Shown here: in pieces, positions 1 to 7,818 of the stretch
Position numbering within the stretch: position 1 is the first letter of the stretch
Layout: each line of letters begins with the position of its first letter
Assembly (NCBI RefSeq): GCF_007992435.1
Contig: NZ_BKAG01000003.1
Span: forward strand, 62,001-126,000
Direction of reading: 5' to 3'
DNA from: Prosthecobacter gellanilyticus
Lineage (GTDB): Bacteria > Verrucomicrobiota > Verrucomicrobiia > Verrucomicrobiales > Verrucomicrobiaceae
DNA length: 64,000 nt
Program-made: the position numbers and the translations under genes
Notes under the pieces: model-generated
The model's database searches: none
The model's input: only the letters and a program-made list of their open reading frames with translations
What the model was told of the DNA's origin: nothing

Positions 1-3000
1 CTTCAGTGAAGCAGGAGCGCATCCGCGCGATGAAGGAGGAAGGTGGCAAGATCACCCATCAACTGGTGAAGAACTCCAAAGAGCAGGCTTACAGCCCCAG
101 CCTCTCCCGGGAGGAGGCTCGCTCGCTGGTGACGTCCACCAACAAGATCAAAAGACTGAACGGCGGGGCTACCACGGAAGTGGAGGGTGTGGTGGGCAGT
201 GACAAGCAGATCAACTTCGTCCAGCAACGGCAGATTCCCGATTCACGCTCCAAGGTAGCCCCCACCTATGTCAATGTGGGACAGGCGAAGGATCACTCCA
301 AGGCCTTCAATTTCACCACCGTGGTGCCGAAGTCTGGCGATGCCCTCGTGATTGATGACTGGAGCCAGGTCTGTTTTGCCGAAACAATGAAGGAGGCCGA
401 GGGGCTCTTTGACTGGACAGGTCAGAAGCACAAGATCGTCATCGTCCGCCAGCCTGACTGCTCCAACAGCCATCCTGCGGTGAACTTCGGCAGCTTCAAG
501 ACGGGCACGGGCAAAGACAAAGTAGCGAGCCCGATTCCCTGCCTGGTTGTTGGCAATTACGCAGAAATGCTGGCCATGAAGAATGAGGCCCTGTCTTCCA
601 CCAGGCCTCTGGTGATCGACGGGCAAACCCAGAAAGCCTTCGTCTGGACAGACGGTTCCTTCGTGTCCGGCACCGCCATTTCCCAAGGCCGAATCTCCCA
701 CCACATCGGTCTTGAGACCGGCACCACGGGTGAAGGTGTGGAGGCGCTCGTCGGGAAACTCAAAACGACTCCGAGCGACCAGATGGGGACGCTCAAGGAG
801 GAGATGGCGACTGTTCTCAAGCAGTACGAGACCCAGATCCATGACCTGGAGGCTCAACTGAACGATAACGAGGACACGATCCACAATTCCGAAGGTCTGC
901 TGTGCCAGCTCCAGACCATGAAGGACAACTTTGAGGCGGTCAGAGGAGCCTTTGCCAAGGTGCTTGCAGGGAAAGACCAGTACACCTTTGAGCCGGGATC
1001 ACACGGGCGGCTGCTTCTGGTCAAGTTTCTCGAGTCCAGCCTGCACGATATCGAAAGCTTCCCGCAGCTGATCGAAGCTGAGAAATCCGCCTCCAAATAC
1101 CTGGAGGCGATGAAAGGCTCGAAGCTCGAAAATCCGACGTTTGGGGACCAGGTCGGCGCCGTGAAGGACGGGCTCACCAGCCCGATGATGATGCGTTGGA
1201 AACGCTTCCTGACACTCGCGGAACAGTCGGGACTCAGCCAGAAGGAGATCACCGACTTCAAGAAGATGGTGGAGGATATGGACAAGATGGGCGTCACCGC
1301 CATCTGGATGTCCACCGTCTTCGACAAGATGTATGACAGGCTCCTTCCCAGCAAGGAAAGCCTCAAAGGTGAGTCGGCCCTGCCCCATGCCAAAACCCTG
1401 CTCCAGGCACTGGTCAAAGACTACGAAACCACAGCGCCGTTCCTGCGTACCCAGCAGGCCTTCCAGAAGAAGCTCGAGGACGCAGAACGCGGCGTGGCGG
1501 ACTTCTCATCGAAGTCAAAGTATGAGAAGGCATTCGCCAATCTGAAGGGCCTTGCCGAGACCTTTATCAAAGAGCCCTGGCCGGACGACCTGGACAAGAA
1601 TCCGCTGAAGAAAGCCGCCCAGATCGAGTCCCTCGGTCGCATGATCGAAGTCTACGACAGCAGCATCAAGGCACTCAAGAACAGCGATTTCGACACGGCC
1701 GAGCTGTTGCAAAAAGAACTCGAAATGCTGGATACGTTCAAGGCGATGTTCGAGAGTGTGTTCATCAAGGCGGACCTGCCTTCCGGCAGCCCCATGCCAA
1801 AGTCTACGTATGTCGGCAAGCTGGATCAAGCTTACAAGGGGATCAAGAGCCAGGTCAGCGACCAGACCACCAAGAAGGAGACGGAAAACCTCAAGGCACA
1901 GTCCCGCTGCGGCCCCACCTTCAACGTCACCAACAGCCTCTACAACAACCGGGCCAAGATCATGCCTGGCAACGTGGAAGAGATGTTCACCACTCTCCAC
2001 CAAAGCCTGGAGGACATTCGCGGTGGCCTCATGGCCTCCGGCGGCTCCGTTCGCGATATCGATCTCCCCCAGGAGATGGTCGACGTCCTCTCCATCATCC
2101 CCGACCTGGCACGGGTGACCCCGATGGGAACCCCGCCCCATTGGGTGGGCCGGGAAATCACCTCCACCGGCGTCAGCTACACGCATAACCTGATCGTCAA
2201 CGATCACGGTGTCAAAATCCGCACGCAGTACGAAAAACCCACGCCAGAGCATCCCAAAGGGCGCACCACACTCGAGGTCGACTTCTATGCCGACAACACT
2301 GGAGGCCGGCTGCAAAACCTCGCCAAACTGGCCAGGCAGATCAGCCCGGGCGTCGAGGCCGTCTGGGGCGCCCAGCAGTTCAAAGCCAAGTTTGATCTCG
2401 GCACCATGCCGGACCTTCAGACCTTCTCAGGCCACCTCCAGAAGATCATTGATCTCTCCGTGTCCATGAATGCCGGGCCCCTGGGCCGCACCGTGCACCA
2501 CAACGAGCTCGCGCCCAGCAGCGGTGATCTCGACACCCGCCGCCGTCATGTGCTCAACGACTTCCTCAATGTGGTCTTCGGCGCACCTCCCAAAGTCAAA
2601 GTCAAAAGCGGCACGGATGCCCCCTTCGTCAACACCACCAAATTCGACATCAAATTTGGTTATCCAAAAACGTTCAGCTTCGTGGATGGCCGGACCACCC
2701 ACACACTGGACCTCTCCCAACCCGACTTCGGCCTCAAGAAAGCCGTCTTCGACAAGATCCCTCAAGACGTGCTGAAACAGGCCAACCAGGCCATCCTCGA
2801 CGGGCCCACCAAGTTCAGCTTCAAACGCAACGGCAAAACCTACCCCATCGACCTAACCAAGAGTGATCTCGGCCTCACCGGCACTGCCATCGCTAAATTG
2901 GGCCTCAACAAGCAGCATCTCGCCGCCTTGGGGGCGGACCTGCGGAAAACCTTGAATGTGGCCAGATCAGACGTCGACCGGGATTCCGAGACCAGCCTCA

Positions 3001-5999
3001 AGTCCACCTGGCGCACCCAGGTGTTCGGCAGATCCACCGCCTACACCACCAACAGCAGCCCTCCGGGACTGCTCCTGTGGAAGGCCGTCACCGAAGTACA
3101 AGGCGAACCCCGGACCGAGGAGATCCAGGTCGTTGACAACACCCTCGCTGCCACCCTCCAAACCAAGCTCAAGCTCGATCAGGCCCGGGAAAAGTTCCTG
3201 CAAGAAGGCAGCCCCCCCTCGCTCACAACCAAGCAAGACTACCACAGGCTCCTCCAAGAGTACCACACCGGGCTGCAAAAGACCTTCGTCGTCGCCGAAG
3301 GCTTCTCCTACTGCAAGACCAAGGAGAACAAAGCGCTCGTCATGGAGCTCGTCATCTCCAGCAAAGCCGAGCTGGGGGTGATCGCCTCCGAACTCGCAGG
3401 TCAAAACCTCAAACCCGTGCTCCTCACCCTCAAGGAAAGAGCGCGGCTGCCCTTCTTTGACCTCAATCCGAACGTGCGCAACGAGGGCAAGCCCGTCTCA
3501 AAAACCATTCAAGAGCGCGCCAAGCTCGACCGCCCGCAGGAAGACCGCGGCAAGGTCGGAGAAAGGATCAGCACCCTGAACCAAAGCATCCTCGACGCCA
3601 CCAGCTCCCTCACGGACAAGAGTGCCATTGACAACTACTCCATGGCCATGGGCGTCCTGGCCAGCTCCACCCATTTGATCCCCGAGTCTGATCTCTCCAG
3701 GATCGAGTCCACCTGGAAGACAGACCGCCCCAAAGCCATCCAGGAAATCCTCAAACTCGACTTCGTCTCCACCATTTCCGATGTGGACGCCATCACCAAG
3801 GCCGGCGGCACCAAAGTGGGCCTGACCAATGGCGGCGCGGACTGCTTCATCAACAGCTCCCTCCAGCTCGTGGCAGGCATCGGCGGGCTGACCGTGCCCA
3901 AGGACATGCCCCGCCTTGGAAACTTCCTCACCGGCAACATCCAAAACGGCGGCGACTGCCGCGGCCTGCGTGCCGAACTTCGCACCAAAGCCTTCACTGG
4001 TGACCGCGACATTCGTGACGCCATCGTGGATGGCACCGCCGTCTCCCAGCAGGATGCCGCCTCCGCGGTCAGCATGCTGCTTGACAAGATCAAAGCCCCC
4101 AAGATCGAGTTCACCAAGACATTCACCCGCAACGACAACGGAGACACGCGCAACGGCTTCAGCCCGCCCACCCACATCCTCACCCTGCAGCTCCCCAGAG
4201 ATCCCGGGCAGCGCACTCTTTCACAGGTCTTCACCTCCAACCTCACCTCCCAGGTCGAAGTCGGCGGCTGGCCTAACGAAGTGCGCAACAAACAAGCCAC
4301 CCAGACTCTCACCCTCAAAGGCCCGGCGCCAGACTCCACCGTCATCTCCCTCTCACGGTTCACCTACACCCCGCTCGATGGCGCCGCCAAACGACGGGAT
4401 GTCATCACCGGGCTGACCAACCCCATCACCCTCACCGACGACCAAAACCGCAACGTCCAGTACCAGGCCAACTCCATCATCTGCCACATCGGCACTGGCG
4501 TGGAATCCGGCCACTACGTCACGTATCGGAAGGAAGGCGCGAACTGGCTGCTGTTCAATGACAACAGCGAGGTCGGCGTCCGGGTGGATCTCAATACCCC
4601 GCCGCACAAAGACAGGATCGAGCGTGACTCCTATGTCGTCGGCATGGCCAAGGTCGGCGTGCCGTTCACTCCGCCAACGATCCCCGTTGATATGGAGGCC
4701 ATCCCGCTACCGGTGCCATTGGTGCCCGTTTCATCGGTGAGCACGGGTATCACCACACCCATCACGGGCTCGGTCACACAGGTGCAGTCCGGACCACAGA
4801 CCGTGACACCCAGCACGGTGACACCATGGACGGTGACCCCGTGGGTCGCGTCCAAGGATCTCGGGCTTCAAACCAAAGATTTGGTTACGCCAAACGTCCT
4901 CTCCTCTCCGACCCGTCCGCAAACGGGGATTCATGAGTTTCACACGAAGGCTTTCAAGGCCATCGCTGACAAGGGCATCGCGTTCCCAAGCCCCAGTACT
5001 GTGAAGACCGGTGACCGCTTCACCGGGAAGGTGACCATTGAGGGCAAGGAACATGACTTCACCGCCACCGCCAAGAAGGCCAAGGGCAGCGGCGCCGTCA
5101 TCTGGACGGTGAGCCTCTCCCAAACCGGCGGCAGCTCTGCCCCGACCGAGTTCGTGATCAAAACCAATCCCAAGAAACTCGCGAGTGATTCTTCCGTGGA
5201 ATTCGCCGCGCTGGCCACCCAGAAAGACCTCCGGGAGGTGCAGGTGCTGGAGCACATGTCTGGAAACGAGCATGCGCTGCAGTTTCACGGCGCCTACTCC
5301 ACGTCTGACGGCACTCTGATCTGCGGGATGGAAAAAGCGCAGCAAGACATGTCCGTGGTTCTGGACACACGGGTGGAAGCCCGCACCACCAGCTCACTCG
5401 TGCCCTCCAGTGTGGACAAGCAGCTCCTGGAGATGTCCCAGGCTCTACGGGACATCCATGCCACCGGACAAGTCCATGGTGATGTGAAGCCGGACAACTT
5501 CATGGTGGGCTCCGACGGTAACGTCCGTGTCGGAGATTTCGGCGAGTGCTACGTGGATAGTGACACCACCCGAGGCAACAAACTGAAAGATGATCTGCAG
5601 AACTTTGCCACCATGGCCTTCAATCTCCGCAGCGGACAGCGGATCGCGACTGACAAACTGCCTGAGGCCATTGAGAATCAGCAAAAGGACATCCGAGCGA
5701 GCTTCGAAACGAAGATCCTGGAGATGGACCTCGCTCTATCGAAGCAGATCAGTGACCTGGAAACACTCAACGCTCGAGATCCTGGCCTCGTTCTATTGAA
5801 ACAACAGCGGCTGGATCTGGCGGATCCCACCAAGAGGCTGGACACCATCCTTCAGCTCTCCGGCGGCAAACTGACGGACGAGACCGTGCGCTCCTATTTG
5901 ATCAACGATTTGCTGCTGAAGACGGTGCAAGACTCCGCGCCTACTTTTGACAGCATGAACAAAGTCTCCACCCAGCTGGCCAAGCTGGTCGCGCGGTGA
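1..5999 (+). CDS. Giant USP-like protease / Ser-Thr kinase-like protein, putative type III effector (5' end outside window)
   Basis: The reading frame is open to the window edge (first full codon at 3; the GTG at 6 need not be the start), so the N-terminus is missing. Numbered from that GTG, residues about 1270-1530 match ubiquitin-specific proteases (C19/UCH). The Cys box is NGGADCFINSSLQL with Cys1280, there is a QQDA helix, and the His box is SGHYVTY with His1503 followed by LLFNDNSEV (Asn1518/Asp1519). Residues about 1700-1860 resemble a Hanks-type kinase: VIK Lys1719, an HGDVKPDN loop (HGD instead of HRD, Asp1826, Asn1831) and GDFGE (Asp1844). The rest is helical or coiled-coil-like, with a tandem unit of about 48 residues encoded near 2665-2950. 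The gene downstream resembles a CesT secretion chaperone, so a role as an injected effector acting on host ubiquitin and phosphorylation is inferred. The USP and kinase calls are motif-based; the host target is unknown. Confidence 0.75.
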   Translation, partial: SVKQERIRAMKEEGGKITHQLVKNSKEQAYSPSLSREEARSLVTSTNKIKRLNGGATTEVEGVVGSDKQINFVQQRQIPDSRSKVAPTYVNVGQAKDHSKAFNFTTVVPKSGDALVIDDWSQVCFAETMKEAEGLFDWTGQKHKIVIVRQPDCSNSHPAVNFGSFKTGTGKDKVASPIPCLVVGNYAEMLAMKNEALSSTRPLVIDGQTQKAFVWTDGSFVSGTAISQGRISHHIGLETGTTGEGVEALVGKLKTTPSDQMGTLKEEMATVLKQYETQIHDLEAQLNDNEDTIHNSEGLLCQLQTMKDNFEAVRGAFAKVLAGKDQYTFEPGSHGRLLLVKFLESSLHDIESFPQLIEAEKSASKYLEAMKGSKLENPTFGDQVGAVKDGLTSPMMMRWKRFLTLAEQSGLSQKEITDFKKMVEDMDKMGVTAIWMSTVFDKMYDRLLPSKESLKGESALPHAKTLLQALVKDYETTAPFLRTQQAFQKKLEDAERGVADFSSKSKYEKAFANLKGLAETFIKEPWPDDLDKNPLKKAAQIESLGRMIEVYDSSIKALKNSDFDTAELLQKELEMLDTFKAMFESVFIKADLPSGSPMPKSTYVGKLDQAYKGIKSQVSDQTTKKETENLKAQSRCGPTFNVTNSLYNNRAKIMPGNVEEMFTTLHQSLEDIRGGLMASGGSVRDIDLPQEMVDVLSIIPDLARVTPMGTPPHWVGREITSTGVSYTHNLIVNDHGVKIRTQYEKPTPEHPKGRTTLEVDFYADNTGGRLQNLAKLARQISPGVEAVWGAQQFKAKFDLGTMPDLQTFSGHLQKIIDLSVSMNAGPLGRTVHHNELAPSSGDLDTRRRHVLNDFLNVVFGAPPKVKVKSGTDAPFVNTTKFDIKFGYPKTFSFVDGRTTHTLDLSQPDFGLKKAVFDKIPQDVLKQANQAILDGPTKFSFKRNGKTYPIDLTKSDLGLTGTAIAKLGLNKQHLAALGADLRKTLNVARSDVDRDSETSLKSTWRTQVFGRSTAYTTNSSPPGLLLWKAVTEVQGEPRTEEIQVVDNTLAATLQTKLKLDQAREKFLQEGSPPSLTTKQDYHRLLQEYHTGLQKTFVVAEGFSYCKTKENKALVMELVISSKAELGVIASELAGQNLKPVLLTLKERARLPFFDLNPNVRNEGKPVSKTIQERAKLDRPQEDRGKVGERISTLNQSILDATSSLTDKSAIDNYSMAMGVLASSTHLIPESDLSRIESTWKTDRPKAIQEILKLDFVSTISDVDAITKAGGTKVGLTNGGADCFINSSLQLVAGIGGLTVPKDMPRLGNFLTGNIQNGGDCRGLRAELRTKAFTGDRDIRDAIVDGTAVSQQDAASAVSMLLDKIKAPKIEFTKTFTRNDNGDTRNGFSPPTHILTLQLPRDPGQRTLSQVFTSNLTSQVEVGGWPNEVRNKQATQTLTLKGPAPDSTVISLSRFTYTPLDGAAKRRDVITGLTNPITLTDDQNRNVQYQANSIICHIGTGVESGHYVTYRKEGANWLLFNDNSEVGVRVDLNTPPHKDRIERDSYVVGMAKVGVPFTPPTIPVDMEAIPLPVPLVPVSSVSTGITTPITGSVTQVQSGPQTVTPSTVTPWTVTPWVASKDLGLQTKDLVTPNVLSSPTRPQTGIHEFHTKAFKAIADKGIAFPSPSTVKTGDRFTGKVTIEGKEHDFTATAKKAKGSGAVIWTVSLSQTGGSSAPTEFVIKTNPKKLASDSSVEFAALATQKDLREVQVLEHMSGNEHALQFHGAYSTSDGTLICGMEKAQQDMSVVLDTRVEARTTSSLVPSSVDKQLLEMSQALRDIHATGQVHGDVKPDNFMVGSDGNVRVGDFGECYVDSDTTRGNKLKDDLQNFATMAFNLRSGQRIATDKLPEAIENQQKDIRASFETKILEMDLALSKQISDLETLNARDPGLVLLKQQRLDLADPTKRLDTILQLSGGKLTDETVRSYLINDLLLKTVQDSAPTFDSMNKVSTQLAKLVAR

Positions 6000-6010
6000 G
6001 CAGCTCAGCG

Positions 6011-6055
6011 GATGGAGTGATGAAGTACTGGATGCAGATACTGCAACACTCCATC
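6011..6055 (+). other. Inverted repeat between effector and chaperone genes
   Basis: GATGGAGTG at 6011-6019 is the exact reverse complement of CACTCCATC at 6047-6055, enclosing 27 nt that can partly pair. It starts 12 bp after the effector stop and ends 40 bp before the chaperone ATG. No T-run follows, so it is not a classic terminator. It could stabilise the upstream mRNA or set the effector-to-chaperone ratio; that is inference. Confidence 0.4.
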
Positions 6056-6095
6056 ACTCTTGTGCGAACTCCCCACCTTCGACTCCCGATCTCGA

Positions 6096-6590
6096 ATGAA
6101 CCCTGACACCAAATTGCTTCACGCCCTCGTCAACGAGTACGCCGGATACGTCGGCATGAGTCCGCTGTCTCTCGATGGGGCCGGCCGCTGCAGCCTGCTG
6201 TTTGATGACAAATTCAGCGTGACCATGGAGTGTCATGAGGAGACCGGCTCGCTCGTCATCTTCGCCGAGCTGGGCTCCATTCCCGCGGACCAGGAGCTGG
6301 ACTTCTGCCGGAAGATGCTGGAGGGAAATCACTTCTGGCGCCACACCGGCGGCCTGGGCACCCTGGCCCTTGCTCCGGAGGTCGATTCCAGCCTGCCGCG
6401 CACTGCCACGCTCCTGTATCAGACGCCGATCCAGAGCCTGGACTACGGAACCTTTCAGAACCGCCTGTCTGACTTCGTCGACACCGCCGAAGCCTGGATG
6501 GACTACCTCAGCAACTTCGAGCAGCGCAGCGAGTCCAATGAAGAGCCCATGCCAGAGACGTGGATGGGTGGACCGATGCTTCGGGTTTGA
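6096..6590 (+). CDS. CesT/Tir-type type III secretion chaperone-like protein
   Basis: A 164-residue acidic protein. It shows the order of features typical of class I T3SS chaperones (CesT, SicP, SycE): an N-terminal helix LLHALVNEYAGYVG, strands ending in LLFDDKFSVTMEC, a strand LVIFAELGSIP, a helix ELDFCRKMLEGNHFW, then LGTLALAPE, TATLLYQTPIQSLDY and a final helix FVDTAEAWMDYL. Length and acidic character fit the family. ATG 6096 was preferred over the TTG at 6060 because the homologous region begins just after it. It lies 96 bp downstream of the giant protease/kinase gene on the same strand, the usual chaperone-effector arrangement. Inferred role: binding the effector's N-terminus (outside the window) and delivering it to the secretion ATPase. 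No secretion-apparatus genes lie in the window. Confidence 0.7.
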   Translation: MNPDTKLLHALVNEYAGYVGMSPLSLDGAGRCSLLFDDKFSVTMECHEETGSLVIFAELGSIPADQELDFCRKMLEGNHFWRHTGGLGTLALAPEVDSSLPRTATLLYQTPIQSLDYGTFQNRLSDFVDTAEAWMDYLSNFEQRSESNEEPMPETWMGGPMLRV

Positions 6591-6598
6591 GGGAAAGC

Positions 6599-6697
6599 TC
6601 ACCCACTCAGCGCCTCAATCACCTGCCCGCAGGGCATGACAAAAGCTCATATTGTTATCGTCCAGGCCTAACAACGAAGCTAGAGCACCTGCAGGTC
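6599..6697 (-). pseudogene. Decayed 3' end of a DUF1501 gene, copy 1
   Basis: Read on the minus strand, this stretch matches the last codons of the intact DUF1501 gene that ends at 7819. The terminal codons read GQVIEALSG-stop (intact: GQVIEKLIG-stop). Further upstream a segment corresponds to LGLDDN, with an in-frame TAG, a frameshift and an internal deletion of about 25 nt. The shared core TTATCGTCCAGGCCTAACAA is identical in both copies. It is a remnant and not an expressed gene. Confidence 0.7.
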
Positions 6698-6698
6698 A

Positions 6699-7142
6699 TC
6701 ACTTTTTTTGCGGAAGAACCACGACCTGGTGTTGAAACCGATCTCTATCGTAAGGCTCAACCACCATGATGGTATCATCATGGATCAATATCACAACATT
6801 CCACTTATCCGCGAACTCCTGAAGGTAGCCACGAATAGACATGGGGCTTTTAGCGACCGATTGTTCTCCTTCCCGCAGTGTTGCCAGGACAACACGTAAA
6901 TTTTTTGCTATCGTCAGTCCTCCCGGTCTCTCGACATGTGCCAGATGAGCCGACACTATCTCGCGAATGGCAAATGCCGACTCAACGAAGGGACGTGCAG
7001 GCAGTTCGATGCCAACAATTTTGGGAGCATCAAGCACGTCAGTGAAAACGATTTCTCGCTTCTCCCCACTGTGAACCTCGGTATGTGCTAGAAGGGCAAA
7101 ATGAAGGACCAAGATCAGCGATTTTCTGACATAAGTTTTCAT
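6699..7142 (-). CDS. Small secreted protein of unknown function
   Basis: 147 residues starting MKTYVRKSLILVLHFALLAHTEV, with a basic N-terminus and hydrophobic core consistent with a Sec signal peptide. The mature part contains VFTDVLDAPKIVGIELPARP, an Arg/Ala-rich helical segment and a C-terminal part ending in VVVLPQKK. The segment PMSIRGYLQEFADKWNVVIL is loosely reminiscent of STN/secretin N-domain-like folds, but I cannot assign a family. It sits between two decayed copies of a DUF1501 3' end, so it may have arrived in the same rearrangement. Its base composition looks slightly poorer in GC than its neighbours. Confidence 0.55.
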   Translation of the reverse strand: MKTYVRKSLILVLHFALLAHTEVHSGEKREIVFTDVLDAPKIVGIELPARPFVESAFAIREIVSAHLAHVERPGGLTIAKNLRVVLATLREGEQSVAKSPMSIRGYLQEFADKWNVVILIHDDTIMVVEPYDRDRFQHQVVVLPQKK

Positions 7143-7251
7143 TCGGGTGGATAGGGAATGACTGGGTCAGTTTAAAAGCAGACAACGTGTATCGAACTGG
7201 ATGATCAAGCTGACACGTCTCAAACAGGCCCGCAAGTAGACGTGAACAGTT

Positions 7252-7318
7252 TCACCCAATCAACTTCTCAATCACCTGCCCGCCGATCTGCGAAAGCTGT
7301 TTGAAAGTGGCCCGGCAG
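7252..7318 (-). pseudogene. 3'-terminal fragment of a DUF1501 gene, copy 2
   Basis: On the minus strand this encodes RATFKQLSQIGGQVIEKLIG followed by TGA, the same C-terminal residues as the intact DUF1501 protein ending at 7819 (GRFKQLSQIGGQVIEKLIG). Nothing upstream of it on the minus strand continues the gene, so only the final 20 codons or so survive. It is better preserved than copy 1. Confidence 0.8.
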
Positions 7319-7369
7319 AGAAGTGCGGAGAAAATCCGCCCATCCGTGGGCGTGGCCAGCAGCGATTAA

Positions 7370-7386
7370 GGTTAGACAACCTAACC
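7370..7386 (+). promoter_or_regulatory. Short palindrome just upstream of the lipoprotein gene
   Basis: GGTTAG at 7370-7375 and CTAACC at 7381-7386 form a perfect inverted repeat with a 5-nt centre, ending 6 bp before the ATG at 7393. It could be an operator half-site pair or a small mRNA hairpin over the ribosome-binding region, where no clear Shine-Dalgarno sequence is visible. No regulator can be assigned. Confidence 0.3.
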
Positions 7387-7392
7387 ACCGCC

Positions 7393-7695
7393 ATGAAACA
7401 CACATTGTTCGTTATCCTTGCCGCCACCGCATTCACCATGGTCAGCTGCAACAAGCAAAAGCAGGCCGTCGATGCACGTGCCGATGCCGCCAAGGAAGAG
7501 CTGGAGCGCCAGAAGGACAGCGTTGAAGACGCCGCCAAACGTGCCAAGGAACAGGCTGACGTCGACGCCAAAGTCGCCAAGGCCAACATCGAAGCCAACA
7601 AGGAGGCCGTGCAGGCCCAGATTGATGCGGAAAAGAAAAAGGCCGAGGCGGACGCTGAAGCTGCCAAGGCCAAGATCGACGCGGAGAAGAAGTAA
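7393..7695 (+). CDS. Small Ala/Lys-rich coiled-coil lipoprotein
   Basis: 100 residues. The N-terminus MKHTLFVILAATAFTMVSCN is a lipoprotein-type signal with Cys19 as the likely lipidated residue (lipobox MVSC, slightly atypical). The remainder is one charged helix of Ala, Lys, Glu and Asp in heptad-like spacing (for example DAAKRAKEQADVDAKVAKAN), predicted to form a coiled coil like Lpp-type or YtxH-like envelope proteins. It has no catalytic features. It is a monocistronic gene convergent with the DUF1501 gene, with a hairpin between them. An envelope structural or tethering role is inferred only from composition. Confidence 0.75.
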   Translation: MKHTLFVILAATAFTMVSCNKQKQAVDARADAAKEELERQKDSVEDAAKRAKEQADVDAKVAKANIEANKEAVQAQIDAEKKKAEADAEAAKAKIDAEKK

Positions 7696-7718
7696 ACGCT
7701 TTCCCGGCGAACTCACAG

Positions 7719-7751
7719 CACCACTGGCTTCAGTTGATGCGGCCAGTGGTG
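7719..7751. terminator. Hairpin between convergent lipoprotein and DUF1501 genes
   Basis: CACCACTGGC (7719-7728) and GCCAGTGGTG (7742-7751) form a perfect 10-bp stem with a 13-nt loop. It lies 24 bp after the lipoprotein stop and 68 bp from the stop of the opposing gene. There is no downstream T-run, so it is a terminator-like or mRNA-stabilising hairpin and not a canonical intrinsic terminator. Confidence 0.45.
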
Positions 7752-7818
7752 TGACAGGATCGCACAAGAGCCATTGAGAATGCGCAGGGTGCTTGGCCAG
7801 CGTTTGCTCCAAGCGCTC

